64,000 bases of DNA, taken from contig NZ_NWVD01000004.1 in NCBI RefSeq assembly GCF_002374835.1, positions 248,001-312,000 on the forward strand. Direction: 5' to 3'. The notes beneath the pieces are model-generated. The model worked only from the letters and a program-made list of their open reading frames with translations. It had not been told where the DNA came from and ran no database searches. Shown here piece after piece: positions 48,378 through 57,664 of the stretch. Made by a program: the position numbers and the translations under genes. Positions within the stretch are counted from its first letter, which is position 1. Each line of letters begins with the position of its first letter. The DNA is from Sphingomonas ginsenosidimutans. Its GTDB lineage: Bacteria; Pseudomonadota; Alphaproteobacteria; Sphingomonadales; Sphingomonadaceae.

Positions 48378-50180
48378 TCAGGCGGCGGCGAACATTTCCG
48401 GCGGCAGCGCCATAACCGCATCCGCGCCGCCCTCGATCTTGCGACGCAGCGCGCCCGCGTCCGGCAGGATCCGCTCGGCGAAGAAGCGCGCGGTGACCAG
48501 CTTGGCGTCGAGGAAGGCGGCATCGCCCTGCCCCTCGGCCTTCAGCTTCGCCGCGGCCGTGGCCATGCGCAGCCACATCAGGCCGACCGCGACCAGCCCG
48601 ACGAGGTGCATGTACGGCACCGCGCCGGCGCCGATGTTGTTGGGGTTCTTCATCCCGTTGGCGAGGAACCACATGGTCGCGCCCTGCAGCTCGCCGGCGG
48701 CCTTCTCCAGCCGGGCGGCGAAGTCCGCTGTCGCCTCGTCCTGCTTGCCCGCCGCGATCTCCTCCATCACCAGCTTGCCGAACGCCTGCACCGCACGGCC
48801 GCCGTTCTGCGCCAGCTTGCGCCCGGCCAGGTCCATCGCCTGCACGCCGTTGGTGCCTTCGTAGATCATCGCGATGCGGGCATCGCGCACATATTGCTCC
48901 ATCCCCCATTCCTGGATGTAGCCGTGCCCGCCATAGACCTGCTGGGCGTTTGTGGCGATCTCATAGCCCTTGTCGGTGCCGACGCCCTTGATGACCGGGG
49001 TCAGCAGACCGATCAGGTCGCCGGCCAGCTGGCGCTCCTCCTCGGTCCCGGCGTTATGCTCCAGATCGACCTGCAACGCGCCCCACAGGCACAACGCGCG
49101 CAGCCCCTCGATCCACGCCTTGCCCTCCATCAGCATCCGGCGGACGTCGGGATGGACGAACAGCGTATCGGCCTTCTCGCCCGGATCGGCCGGGCCGGTC
49201 AGCGCGCGGCCCTGGCGGCGGTCCTTGGCGTATTGCACCGCGTTCTGGAACGCGATCTCGGCGATCGCCAGTCCCTGGAGACCGACGCCCAGCCGCGCGG
49301 CGTTCATCATGATGAACATCGCGGCCAGGCCCTTCATCTCCTCGCCGACCAGCCAGCCCTTGGCGCCGTCATAGTTCATGACGCAGGTGGCATTGCCGTG
49401 GATGCCCATCTTGTGTTCGATCGAGCCGCACGACACCGCATTGCGATCGCCCAGCGAACCGTCGTCGTTGACCAGCACCTTGGGCACCACGAACAGGCTG
49501 ATGCCCTTCGAACTGTCCGGCGCGCCCGGTGTCTTGGCCAGCACCAGATGGATGATGTTGTCGGTCAGGTCGTGCTCGCCGGCCGAAATGAAGATCTTCG
49601 TGCCGGTGATGGCGTAGCTGCCGTCGGGCTGCGGCTCGGCCTTGGTGCGGATCAGCCCCAGGTCGGTGCCGCACTGCGGCTCCGTCAGGTTCATCGTGCC
49701 GCCCCATTCGCCCGACACCATCTTGGGCAGGTACTTGGCCTGCTGCTCCGGGCTGCCCTTCACCACCAGTGCGGCGATCGCGCCATGCGCCAGCCCCGGG
49801 TACATGGCGAAGGCCATGTTCGCGGAGATCAGATATTCCTGGAACGCGGTCGACACGACGTGCGGCATCGCCTGTCCGCCGAACGCCTCGGGCGCGCTGA
49901 GCGTGCCCCAGCCCGATTCGACGAACTTCTGATAGGCTTCCTTGAAGCCGGCCGGGGTGGTGACGCTACCGTCGTCGTGGCGGGTGCAGCCTTCCAGATC
50001 GCCCGACTGGTTGAGCGGGAAGATCACCTCGGCGACGAAGCGCCCGCCTTCCTCGAGCACGGCATCGACCGTATCCGGGGTGGCGGCGGCGAAACCATCG
50101 ACATTGGCGTAGCGGTCAAGGCCGACGACATGCTCCAGCACGAAGCGGGTGTCGCGTACGGGCGGGGTATATTGCGGCAT
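48378..50180 (-). CDS. Acyl-CoA dehydrogenase (FadE-type, C-terminal extension)
   Basis: A 600-residue flavoenzyme for the first step of fatty-acid beta-oxidation. It starts MPQYTPPVRDTRFVLEHVVGLDRY; TEPQCGTDLGLIRTKAEP and YAITGTKIFISAGEHDLTDNI form the FAD and substrate region; QVYGGHGYIQEWGMEQYVRDARIAMIYEGTNGVQAMDLAGRKLA carries the catalytic base Glu in YEGTNG; a further C-terminal domain of about 120 residues is typical of these longer dehydrogenases. A MerR-type regulator begins just upstream in the same direction (3 bp gap), suggesting control by acyl-CoA. Confidence 0.93.
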   Translation of the reverse strand: MPQYTPPVRDTRFVLEHVVGLDRYANVDGFAAATPDTVDAVLEEGGRFVAEVIFPLNQSGDLEGCTRHDDGSVTTPAGFKEAYQKFVESGWGTLSAPEAFGGQAMPHVVSTAFQEYLISANMAFAMYPGLAHGAIAALVVKGSPEQQAKYLPKMVSGEWGGTMNLTEPQCGTDLGLIRTKAEPQPDGSYAITGTKIFISAGEHDLTDNIIHLVLAKTPGAPDSSKGISLFVVPKVLVNDDGSLGDRNAVSCGSIEHKMGIHGNATCVMNYDGAKGWLVGEEMKGLAAMFIMMNAARLGVGLQGLAIAEIAFQNAVQYAKDRRQGRALTGPADPGEKADTLFVHPDVRRMLMEGKAWIEGLRALCLWGALQVDLEHNAGTEEERQLAGDLIGLLTPVIKGVGTDKGYEIATNAQQVYGGHGYIQEWGMEQYVRDARIAMIYEGTNGVQAMDLAGRKLAQNGGRAVQAFGKLVMEEIAAGKQDEATADFAARLEKAAGELQGATMWFLANGMKNPNNIGAGAVPYMHLVGLVAVGLMWLRMATAAAKLKAEGQGDAAFLDAKLVTARFFAERILPDAGALRRKIEGGADAVMALPPEMFAAA

Positions 50181-50183
50181 CTC

Positions 50184-50615
50184 TCAATCTTCCTTGTTGG
50201 GTACGTTTTCGACCAGCGCGACGAATTCCGTGAGTTCGGCGATCGCGGCATCCAGATCGCGCTTCTGGCTTTGCAGCGCCTCGATCCGCGCGCGGCAGCG
50301 TTCGATGGTGACCGTCCGCTGCACCTGCCGCCCGTCGCCGATATCGTAGAGATCGATCATCTCGCGGATTTCGGCGAGGCTGAAGCCGACACGCTTGCCG
50401 CGCAGAATCCACGCCAGCCGCGCGCGGTCGCGGTGGGAATAGATGCGCGCCAGTCCGCGCCGCTCGGGCGAGATCAGCCCCTCATCCTCATAGAAGCGCA
50501 GCGCGCGCGGAGTGATCGCGAATTCGGTCGACAGATCGGTGATCGAGAACGAATCGCAGTCCGGGCGCGGCGGCACCACGGCATAAGCGGGAGCGGCAGA
50601 AGAGGACGGGCTCAT
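50184..50615 (-). CDS. MerR family transcriptional regulator
   Basis: A 143-residue regulator: winged helix SITDLSTEFAITPRALRFYEDEGLISPERRGLARIYSHRDRARLAWILRGKRVGFSLAEIREMIDLYD, then a coiled coil (RCRARIEALQSQKRDLDAAIAELTEFVALVENV). It is of the kind that accompanies acyl-CoA dehydrogenase genes (LiuR-like), with no Cys-based metal site. It lies three bases upstream of the dehydrogenase gene and probably controls both. Confidence 0.9.
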   Translation of the reverse strand: MSPSSSAAPAYAVVPPRPDCDSFSITDLSTEFAITPRALRFYEDEGLISPERRGLARIYSHRDRARLAWILRGKRVGFSLAEIREMIDLYDIGDGRQVQRTVTIERCRARIEALQSQKRDLDAAIAELTEFVALVENVPNKED

Positions 50616-50648
50616 CGACCGCGAATATACATTCCGCTTACGTGAACG

Positions 50649-51158
50649 TCAATCAGCGCAGAGTAGCTTCCCGTCGGGCCCGCGGCTGCGGAGCGCCTCG
50701 GCCGGGGCATCGCTGAGCGGCGCGACCCGCAGCGCCGCGAGGCTGGCGCGGCCGTCGCAGCGCGAATCGCAGGCGGCAGGCAGGACCGCCGGGAAGCGGA
50801 TGCCCGTGCCGTCCTGCACCGCGTCGAAGGCGCATCCGCCGCCGAAATCGATCGCAAGCCGTCCGCTGCCTGACGCCGTGCCGCGCGCGACGCACCGTTG
50901 CCCTTCGCCGTAATCGACGCCGGCGCCGATACGGAAGCCCCGTTCTCCCGCGACGGGGAGCGCACACAGGCTGTCCGTGTCCGATCCGAAGACGCCGACG
51001 GGGGACAGGTTCGCCGGATCGGGCACCAGTGCGCGGGCGCGCGCCTCCGCTTCCAGCGCACGGCCGGCGGGGGCATCGGCACCGGCACCCTCCCCGCCCC
51101 CGCCGCATCCCGCCAGCAGCAGCACCGCCGCCGGCAGCAGCGGCAGCGCGCGGATCAA
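50649..51158 (-). CDS. Predicted lipoprotein, function unknown
   Basis: A 169-residue predicted lipoprotein: [22 protein letters not shown] with lipobox LAGC, then a compact domain with six Cys ([63 protein letters not shown]), consistent with periplasmic disulfides. The start is TTG at 51158, overlapping the hisI stop (TTGA); the frame is open further up inside hisI but that part is a shadow. No family recognised. Confidence 0.7.
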   Translation of the reverse strand: MIRALPLLPAAVLLLAGCGGGGEGAGADAPAGRALEAEARARALVPDPANLSPVGVFGSDTDSLCALPVAGERGFRIGAGVDYGEGQRCVARGTASGSGRLAIDFGGGCAFDAVQDGTGIRFPAVLPAACDSRCDGRASLAALRVAPLSDAPAEALRSRGPDGKLLCAD

Positions 51159-51517
51159 CCGACGCGCTCCAGCCCGGTATCGGTGACGCGGCGATAGAAG
51201 CAGCTGGGCGCACCAGTGTGGCACGCCGGACCGGCCGGATCGACGATCATCCACACCGCGTCCTGATCGCAGTCCACCCGCATCTCCACGACGCGCAGGA
51301 CGTTGCCGGACGTCTCCCCCTTCTTCCACAGCCGCCCGCGGCTGCGCGAGAAGAAGGTCGCCTCGCCGGTCGCGCGCGTCGCGTCGATGGCGGCCTGATC
51401 CATATGCGCGACCATCAGCACGCCCCCGCCCGCACGATCGGTGACGACAGCGGTGACGAGGCCGGCGGCATCGAATTTGAGGTTGAGGGCGGTGCCGGTT
51501 TCGCGATCGTGGTCCAT
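51155..51517 (-). CDS. hisI: Phosphoribosyl-AMP cyclohydrolase
   Basis: A 120-residue HisI, the third step of histidine biosynthesis (ring opening of PR-AMP). [38 protein letters not shown] is diagnostic; the zinc and magnesium ligands are in VDCDQDAVW and [13 protein letters not shown]. HisE is not fused. The gene is isolated from other his genes, a common state in sphingomonads. It overlaps the lipoprotein start by four bases. Confidence 0.95.
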   Translation of the reverse strand: MDHDRETGTALNLKFDAAGLVTAVVTDRAGGGVLMVAHMDQAAIDATRATGEATFFSRSRGRLWKKGETSGNVLRVVEMRVDCDQDAVWMIVDPAGPACHTGAPSCFYRRVTDTGLERVG

Positions 51518-51549
51518 GAATGGCGCCGTACCAGCCGCGCCGGCCGGTG

Positions 51550-51798
51550 TCAGCGGTTCCTGATCGCCTCGATCAGTTCCGCCTTGTTCATCCTGGAACG
51601 GCCGTCGATCCCGACCGACCGGGCCTCGTCGTACAGAGACGCCTTGCTGCGATCCTCCAGCCGGGTCGAGCGGTGGTCGAGCGAGCCGTTGGCGCGCGCA
51701 TTGGCGATTCGCGCTGCCTTCTCCTTCGACGCGCCGTCGCGACGAAGATCCTCGTACAGCTTGTCGTCCTTGATCTGCGATCCGTGGTTATTCGCCAT
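51550..51798 (-). CDS. Small basic protein, Rho-N/SAP-like (DUF7218 type)
   Basis: An 82-residue charged protein: [27 protein letters not shown] followed by a second half, [29 protein letters not shown], that looks like a Rho-N/SAP nucleic-acid-binding helix-extended-loop-helix. Such small proteins are annotated as DUF7218-like with Rho termination factor N-terminal domain. GGAGGCGG lies just upstream of the ATG. A nucleic-acid-binding or stress role is inferred only. Confidence 0.78.
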   Translation of the reverse strand: MANNHGSQIKDDKLYEDLRRDGASKEKAARIANARANGSLDHRSTRLEDRSKASLYDEARSVGIDGRSRMNKAELIEAIRNR

Positions 51799-51912
51799 GA
51801 TCCGCCTCCTGCGCGACCCCGTTGAACGCAGCGTCGCGAAATGAGCTCCACGGCTTGGATGACATTCGCGCGACAGCCGCTATATGCGGCGCGCACGATG
51901 CGAGCCTCCGCC

Positions 51913-53370
51913 ATGCTGACCACGAACCCGTTCGACGACGACCATCTGCACGAGGAGTGCGGCATTTTCGGCGTGTCCGCCTCCGAAGGCGCCGCCGCAC
52001 TGGTCGCACTGGGGCTGCATGCGCTCCAGCATCGCGGACAGGAAGCCGCCGGCATCACCAGCTTCGATGGCGCAATGTTCCATACCCACCGAGCGATGGG
52101 GCATGTCGCGGGCAATTTCGATCGCGACGACGTGATCCGCTCGCTGCCGGGCGAGGTGGCGTGCGGGCATGTGCGCTATTCGACCACCGGCGAAACCGCG
52201 CTGCGCAACGTCCAGCCGCTCTATGCCGAGTTGCAGTCGGGCGGCTTCGCGATCGCGCACAACGGCAATATCTCGAACGCGATGCGGCTGCGGCGCGAAC
52301 TGGTGCGGCGCGGATCGATCTTCCAATCGACGTCGGATACCGAGACGATCATCCATCTGGTCGCCACCAGCCAGTATCGCACGCTGCTGGACCGCTTCAT
52401 CGACGCGCTGAAGCAGATCGAGGGCGCCTATGCGCTGATCGTGATGACCCCGGACGGGATGATCGCGTGCCGCGACCCGCTGGGCATCCGCCCGCTGGTG
52501 ATGGGCAAGCTGGGCGATGCGGTGATTTTCGCCTCCGAAACGGTCGCGCTGGACGTCGTTGGCGCGGAATTCGTCCGATCGGTGGAGCCGGGCGAGCTGG
52601 TGATCGTGCGCGGTGAGGAAATCCGCTCGATCACGCCGTTCGAGAAGCAGCCGCCGCGGCCGTGCATCTTCGAATGGGTGTATTTCTCGCGCCCCGATTC
52701 GATCGTCGATGATCATTCCATCTATTCGGTCCGCAAGAACATCGGCGCGCAACTGGCGATCGAAGCGCCGGTCGATGCCGATCTGGTCATCCCGGTCCCC
52801 GATTCGGGGGTGCCCGCGGCGATCGGCTATGCGCAGCAAAGTGGCATCCCGTTCGAACTCGGGATCATCCGCTCGCATTACGTCGGGCGCACCTTCATCC
52901 AGCCGGGCGACAAGGTGCGGCACCTGGGCGTCAAGCTGAAGCACAATGCCAATCGCGCGCTTATCAAGGGCAAGCGCGTCGTCCTGATCGATGATTCGAT
53001 CGTGCGCGGCACGACCAGCCTGAAGATCGTGCAGATGATGCGCGAGGCCGGCGCGGCCGAGGTGCACATGCGCATCGCCTCCCCGCCGACGCGGCACAGC
53101 TGCTTCTACGGCGTCGACACGCCGGAGCGGGCCAAGCTGCTGGCGGCAAAGCTGGACCTGGGCGGGATGACCGATTTCATCCACGCCGACAGCCTGTCGT
53201 TCGTGTCGATCGACGGCCTGTACAAGGCACTGGGCGAAAGCCACCGCGCCGACATCCGCCCGAAATATTGCGATGCCTGCTTCACCGGCGACTATCCGAC
53301 GTCGCTGACCGATCATGACGAATCGAGCGCGGTCGACCAGTTCGCCCTGCTCGCCGAACGGATGAACTGA
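51913..53370 (+). CDS. purF: Amidophosphoribosyltransferase
   Basis: A 485-residue class II amidotransferase, first committed step of purine synthesis: PRPP plus glutamine to phosphoribosylamine. After a short propeptide the N-terminal nucleophile is C16 in HEECGIFGVSA; HNGNISN and STSDTETIIHL belong to the glutaminase half, and VVLIDDSIVRGTTSLKIV is the PRPP-binding loop. Cys residues near the C-terminus (KYCDACFTGDYPT) fit the iron-sulfur class. ATGs at 51898 and 51913 are both possible. An SDR gene follows 6 bp later. Confidence 0.95.
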   Translation: MLTTNPFDDDHLHEECGIFGVSASEGAAALVALGLHALQHRGQEAAGITSFDGAMFHTHRAMGHVAGNFDRDDVIRSLPGEVACGHVRYSTTGETALRNVQPLYAELQSGGFAIAHNGNISNAMRLRRELVRRGSIFQSTSDTETIIHLVATSQYRTLLDRFIDALKQIEGAYALIVMTPDGMIACRDPLGIRPLVMGKLGDAVIFASETVALDVVGAEFVRSVEPGELVIVRGEEIRSITPFEKQPPRPCIFEWVYFSRPDSIVDDHSIYSVRKNIGAQLAIEAPVDADLVIPVPDSGVPAAIGYAQQSGIPFELGIIRSHYVGRTFIQPGDKVRHLGVKLKHNANRALIKGKRVVLIDDSIVRGTTSLKIVQMMREAGAAEVHMRIASPPTRHSCFYGVDTPERAKLLAAKLDLGGMTDFIHADSLSFVSIDGLYKALGESHRADIRPKYCDACFTGDYPTSLTDHDESSAVDQFALLAERMN

Positions 53371-53376
53371 CGCGCG

Positions 53377-54087
53377 ATGGACATGCAGTTGAAGGACCGG
53401 CTGGCGCTGGTGACCGGCGCCAGCCGCGGAATCGGTGCGGCGACCGCGATCGCGCTGGCGGCGAAGGGCGCGCACGTCATCCTGACCGCGCGCACCGCCG
53501 CCGGTCTGGAGCAGGTGGAGGAAGCGATCTTCGCGGCGGGCGGATCGGCGACGATCGCGCCCCTGGACTTGGCGCAGAGCGATTCGATCGCGAAACTGGC
53601 GACCGCGGTGGGCGAACGCTGGAACGCGCTGGACGTGATGGTGCTCAACGCCGGTACGCTGGGGTCGCTGGCGGCAGTGCCGGCGATCGACCCCAAGGAA
53701 TTCGCGCAGGTGCTGACGCTCAACGTATCGGCACCGCTGGCGATGATCCAGGCGTTCGACCCGATGCTGCGCCGCTCGGCGGGGGCGCGGGTGATCGGCG
53801 TCACCTCCTCGGTGGGCCGCACCCCGCGCGCCTATTGGGGAGCCTATGGCGCGTCCAAGGCGGCGTTCGAGACGCTGCTGGAATCCTATGGCGACGAAAT
53901 GGCGGAGATCGGCCGCGTCCGCGTCGCGGTGATCGATCCGGGCGCGACGCGCACCGCAATGCGCGCGCGCGCTTATCCGGGCGAAGACCCCGCGTCGGTG
54001 AAACCGCCGGAAGCGGTCGCGGCGCGGATCGCGCAGCTGGCGGTCGACGGGTTCGACGCGAACCATCGCGAGCGCGTCGCCGCCTGA
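53377..54087 (+). CDS. SDR family oxidoreductase (YciK-like)
   Basis: A 236-residue short-chain dehydrogenase: VTGASRGIGAATAIALAAKG at residues 13-32, NAGTLGSLAAV, VTSSVGRTPRAYWGAYGASKAAFETLLESYGDE with the catalytic Tyr-x-x-x-Lys, and DPGATRTAMRARAYPGEDPASVKPPEAVA. The C-terminal pattern is that of the YciK group next to purF in alphaproteobacteria. Substrate unknown. It is 6 bp from purF (co-transcribed) and convergent with cfa with only 4 bp between stops. Confidence 0.9.
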   Translation: MDMQLKDRLALVTGASRGIGAATAIALAAKGAHVILTARTAAGLEQVEEAIFAAGGSATIAPLDLAQSDSIAKLATAVGERWNALDVMVLNAGTLGSLAAVPAIDPKEFAQVLTLNVSAPLAMIQAFDPMLRRSAGARVIGVTSSVGRTPRAYWGAYGASKAAFETLLESYGDEMAEIGRVRVAVIDPGATRTAMRARAYPGEDPASVKPPEAVAARIAQLAVDGFDANHRERVAA

Positions 54088-54091
54088 GGCG

Positions 54092-55303
54092 TCATTCGCG
54101 GACGAGCGTGACCTGCACCACGTCGATCCCGCCGCCGCGAAACCCGCCTTCGCAATACATCAGGTAATAGCGCCACAGCCCCTGAAAGCGCGCGTCGAAG
54201 CGCGCCGGCAGCCGCCCGTCGGCCACTGCGGCATCGAACGCATCGCGCCACCGTGCGAGCGTTTCGGCATAATCCAGGCCGAACGCGCGTCGATCCTGCC
54301 ATGACAGGCCGTGCCGCTCCGCTAGCGCGCGGAAGCGACGTTCGGAGATCAGCGAGCCGCCGGGAAAGACGTAACGCTGGATGAAATCCACGCTGCCGGC
54401 ATAGGCATCCCAGATGTCGTCCGCGATGGTGATGAACTGCAACGCGGCGCGCCCGCCCGGCTTCAGCACGCGCGCGATCGTGGCGAGATAGGCGGACCAG
54501 AATTCCGGCCCCACCGCCTCGACCATCTCGATGCTGGCAACGCCGTCGAACGTACCCTGGACGTCGCGATAGTCGGTCAGCGCGACGGTGACGCCCGGCA
54601 GCGCACGCGCCGCGACATGGTCGCGCTGCTCAGTCGACAGCGTCAGCGCATGGACCGCCACCCCCGCGGAGGAGGCAGCGGCCGCGAACGAGCCCCAGCC
54701 GCAGCCGATCTCCAGCACCCCTTCCCCCGGCCGCGCGGCCGTACGCGCCAGGATCGCGTCGAGCTTGCGACGCTGCGCGCGCTCCAGCGGTTCGTCCGGC
54801 ACGGCGAACGATGCGCTGGAGTAGGTAAGCGTCGGGTCCAGCCACTCCCGATAGAAATCGTTGCCCAGGTCGTAATGCGCCGCGATGTTGCGCCGCGCGC
54901 CGGCGCGATCGTTGCGGCGCAGCGCGTGCCAGCCGCGCGCTGCGATCCGCGCGACGCTCTTGGCGCGCGCGACATTGCCCAGTGCGACGCGGTTGCGCAT
55001 GAACAGATCGAACAGCGGCACCGGATCGGGGCTGGACCAGTCGCCCGCCTCCCACCCATCATACCAGCCGATCGAGCCGGCGGTCGCCAGCCGGCGCAGC
55101 GCGCGCCAGCGCACCACGCGCACCACCGCGAGGGGGCCGGCGGCGTGCCCGCCCAGCAGGCGGCGCGTGCCGTCGGGCAGATACGCCTCGATCGCGCCCT
55201 CCGCCAGGCCGCGATCGATGCGGTCGAGCAGCCGGTGATACAGCGGCGCGAAGGTGCGCGTCGGCCAATCGGGTCGGGTCGGGGTACGTGTCGCCGCATC
55301 CAT
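54092..55303 (-). CDS. Cyclopropane-fatty-acyl-phospholipid synthase-like methyltransferase
   Basis: A 403-residue SAM-dependent methyltransferase of the Cfa type. An N-terminal lipid-binding part precedes NIAAHYDLGNDFYREWLDPTLTYSSASF, then the SAM site VLEIGCGWGSFAAAAS and VALTDYRDVQGTFDGVASIEMVEAVGPEFWSAYL, with FPGGSLISE further on. It probably modifies unsaturated acyl chains in the membrane, although a furan-fatty-acid-type reaction cannot be excluded. It lies 11 bp after the photolyase gene; a cfa-phr pair is known from singlet-oxygen stress regulons of other alphaproteobacteria. Confidence 0.88.
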   Translation of the reverse strand: MDAATRTPTRPDWPTRTFAPLYHRLLDRIDRGLAEGAIEAYLPDGTRRLLGGHAAGPLAVVRVVRWRALRRLATAGSIGWYDGWEAGDWSSPDPVPLFDLFMRNRVALGNVARAKSVARIAARGWHALRRNDRAGARRNIAAHYDLGNDFYREWLDPTLTYSSASFAVPDEPLERAQRRKLDAILARTAARPGEGVLEIGCGWGSFAAAASSAGVAVHALTLSTEQRDHVAARALPGVTVALTDYRDVQGTFDGVASIEMVEAVGPEFWSAYLATIARVLKPGGRAALQFITIADDIWDAYAGSVDFIQRYVFPGGSLISERRFRALAERHGLSWQDRRAFGLDYAETLARWRDAFDAAVADGRLPARFDARFQGLWRYYLMYCEGGFRGGGIDVVQVTLVRE

Positions 55304-55314
55304 CGGCGTGGCGC

Positions 55315-56655
55315 CTACTTCACCTTGGCATTTGCCGCCAGCGCGCGTTCGCGTGCCTCGCGATGGCCGATCAGCTTGGCCGGATACTCGTCGGGCCGGC
55401 ACCCGGCCGCCTCCGGATCGTGGATCGCATCGTCGCCGACATCCGCCAGCTCGGGAACCCAGCGGCGGATATAGTCGCTCGCATCGAACTTCTCCGACTG
55501 GGTGATCGGCGCCATGATCCGGGAAAACATGTTCGAATCGACCCCGGTGCCGGCGACCCATTGCCAGTTGACCGAATTGTTGCCGTAATCGGCATCGATC
55601 AGCGTTTCCCAGAACCAGCGTTCGCCCTCGCGCCAGTCGATCAGCAGATGCTTGATGAGGAAGGACGCGGCGATCATCCGCACGCGATTGTGCATCCAGC
55701 CGGTCCGCCACAGCTGGCGCATCCCGGCATCGACGATCGGATAGCCGGTGCGACCGCGCTGCCACGCACGCAGGTCGGCGTTAGCCCCCTTGCCGCTGCG
55801 CCACGGCAGCCGGTCATAGGCGGGGCGTCCGTTCTTCGTCGCATAGTCGGGGAGCGCGAGCACCACGCCCGAGGTGAAGTCCCGCCACGCCAGTTCCTTG
55901 CGGAAGGTCGTGTCGCCGCGCCCGGTCGCGTGCCAGACGGTGCGCGCCGACACCTCGCCGAAATGCAGGTGCGGCGACAGCCGGCTGCTGCCGTCGATCG
56001 ACGGCAGGTTGCGGTCGGTATCGTAGCCGGCGATGTCGAGCGCCTTCACTTTCTTCAGCGCCGCCGCCTCGCCCGGCGTCCAGTCGAACCCGCCGGACCA
56101 GTCGGGCTTGTCCGGCAACAGACCCCATGACGCCAGACGGTCGCTCTTCGGCCATTTCCCCGGCGGGTCGATCGTGCGCGGCATCGGCAACGGGTCGGCG
56201 GGGGGTAGGTGCGGCTGCAACGCCTTCCAGAAGGAGGAATAGATGCGATACTGGCCGCCCGATCCGGTCGTCACCTCATGCGGCGGGACCAGATGGTTGC
56301 CGTCGTGCAGGCACAGCCGATCGCCCAGCGCCTGTTCCGTCGCCGTCCACCACGGTTCGTAATGGCGCGTGGCATGGACCTGTCCGGCGCCGGTTTCCTC
56401 CAGCAACTCGGCGAGTATCCTGGTCGCGGCGCCGCGGCGCAGGATCAGGCGGCTGCCCTTGTCCTCCAGCGCCTTGCCCAGCGCCGCCAGCGAATGGTGC
56501 AGCCACCACCGCTGCGCCGCGCCGATCCGCCAGTCGCCAGGCGCTTCGTCGTCGAGGATGTAGACCGGGACCACCGGGCCTTCATGCGCGGCAGCAACCA
56601 GCGCGGGGTGATCGTGAAGGCGAAGATCCTGGCGGAACCATAACAGGGTGGTCAT
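55315..56655 (-). CDS. phrB: Deoxyribodipyrimidine photolyase
   Basis: A 446-residue class I photolyase that uses blue light to split cyclobutane pyrimidine dimers. The N-terminal antenna domain starts TTLLWFRQDLRLHDHPALVAAA. The FAD domain holds SSRLSPHLHFGEVSART, WRDFTSGVV, RTGYPIVDAGMRQLWRTGWMHNRVRMIAASFLIKHLLIDWREGERWFWETLIDADYGNNSVNWQWVAGTG, with the tryptophans of the electron-transfer chain. The gene leads the phr-cfa operon. Confidence 0.94.
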   Translation of the reverse strand: MTTLLWFRQDLRLHDHPALVAAAHEGPVVPVYILDDEAPGDWRIGAAQRWWLHHSLAALGKALEDKGSRLILRRGAATRILAELLEETGAGQVHATRHYEPWWTATEQALGDRLCLHDGNHLVPPHEVTTGSGGQYRIYSSFWKALQPHLPPADPLPMPRTIDPPGKWPKSDRLASWGLLPDKPDWSGGFDWTPGEAAALKKVKALDIAGYDTDRNLPSIDGSSRLSPHLHFGEVSARTVWHATGRGDTTFRKELAWRDFTSGVVLALPDYATKNGRPAYDRLPWRSGKGANADLRAWQRGRTGYPIVDAGMRQLWRTGWMHNRVRMIAASFLIKHLLIDWREGERWFWETLIDADYGNNSVNWQWVAGTGVDSNMFSRIMAPITQSEKFDASDYIRRWVPELADVGDDAIHDPEAAGCRPDEYPAKLIGHREARERALAANAKVK

Positions 56656-56699
56656 CGCGGGACGCTACGCGCGGGATTGATCGAGGTTCCTGCCCGCGA

Positions 56700-57596
56700 T
56701 CACCCCAGCGCGCCGGCCAGCGTGGTGATGACCCGCACGTGCCGCGCCGCGATCGCCATGACATCGTCGCCGTAACCGCCGCCGACGGTGCTGGCGAGCG
56801 GCACGCCGCGCGCCCGCGCCCAGCCGGCGACGGCGCGGTCGCGGCGCACCAGCCCGTCCTCGCTCAACGCCAGTCGCCCGAGCCGGTCATCGGCGAAGGG
56901 ATCGACCCCGCCCTGATAGAGGATCAGCGTCGGCTGGAAACCATCGAGCAGCGGCACCAGCGTGTCGTGCAACGTCGCCAGATAGGCATCATCGCCGATC
57001 CCGTCCGCCAGCGGCACGTCCAGCGTCGATCGCGCCTTGCGCACGGGGAAGTTGCGCTCGGCATGGATCGAATAGGTGGCGATGCCCGGATGGCCCGCAG
57101 TCAGCGCGGCGGTGCCATCCCCCTGATGCACGTCGACGTCGACGATCAGCACCCGCGGCGTGATGCCCTCTTCCACCAGCCGCACCGCCGCGACCGCCAG
57201 ATCGTTGAACACGCAATAGCCCGCGCCCGTCTCCGCCAGCGCATGATGGCTGCCGCCCGCGGTGTTGGCGGCAAAGCCGTGTTCCAATGCAAGGCGCGCG
57301 GCCAGCCATGTACCGCCCGGCACCATCTGCGCACGCTGCGCCACCACCGGGGTCACGGGAAAGCCGATTCGCCGTTCCTTGTCGCGCGGAACCGCGACGG
57401 ACAGCACCTGTTCGACGTAATCCGGGTCGTGCACCGCCTCCAGCCAGCGGCGCTCGATCGCGTCGGGGGCGTGCCATGCCACCATATCCCCTTCCGCGTG
57501 CAGCAGATCGCGGATCGCGCCGTTCTTGCCCCAGCGATAGCTGCTGCGCGCAGGCGCGGCGGTGACGTAATCGGGGTGATGGACGACATGGATCAT
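56700..57596 (-). CDS. Histone deacetylase family (acetoin/polyamine deacylase-like) protein
   Basis: A 298-residue zinc deacylase of the HDAC/AcuC/APAH superfamily. MIHVVHHPDYVTAAP, NTAGGSHHALAETGAGYCVFNDLAVAAVRL (the paired active-site His) and VLIVDVDVHQGDGTAAL (Asp/His zinc ligands), then LYQGGVDPFADDRLGRLALSEDGL, are complete. The bacterial group acts on acetylated small amines or proteins; which is unknown. It is divergent from the esterase gene. Confidence 0.9.
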   Translation of the reverse strand: MIHVVHHPDYVTAAPARSSYRWGKNGAIRDLLHAEGDMVAWHAPDAIERRWLEAVHDPDYVEQVLSVAVPRDKERRIGFPVTPVVAQRAQMVPGGTWLAARLALEHGFAANTAGGSHHALAETGAGYCVFNDLAVAAVRLVEEGITPRVLIVDVDVHQGDGTAALTAGHPGIATYSIHAERNFPVRKARSTLDVPLADGIGDDAYLATLHDTLVPLLDGFQPTLILYQGGVDPFADDRLGRLALSEDGLVRRDRAVAGWARARGVPLASTVGGGYGDDVMAIAARHVRVITTLAGALG

Positions 57597-57664
57597 CGCG
57601 CTAAGATAGGTTGCAAAGCGATACGCGCCACGTCACCCGAGCGGCACGACGACAGGAGACCCCC

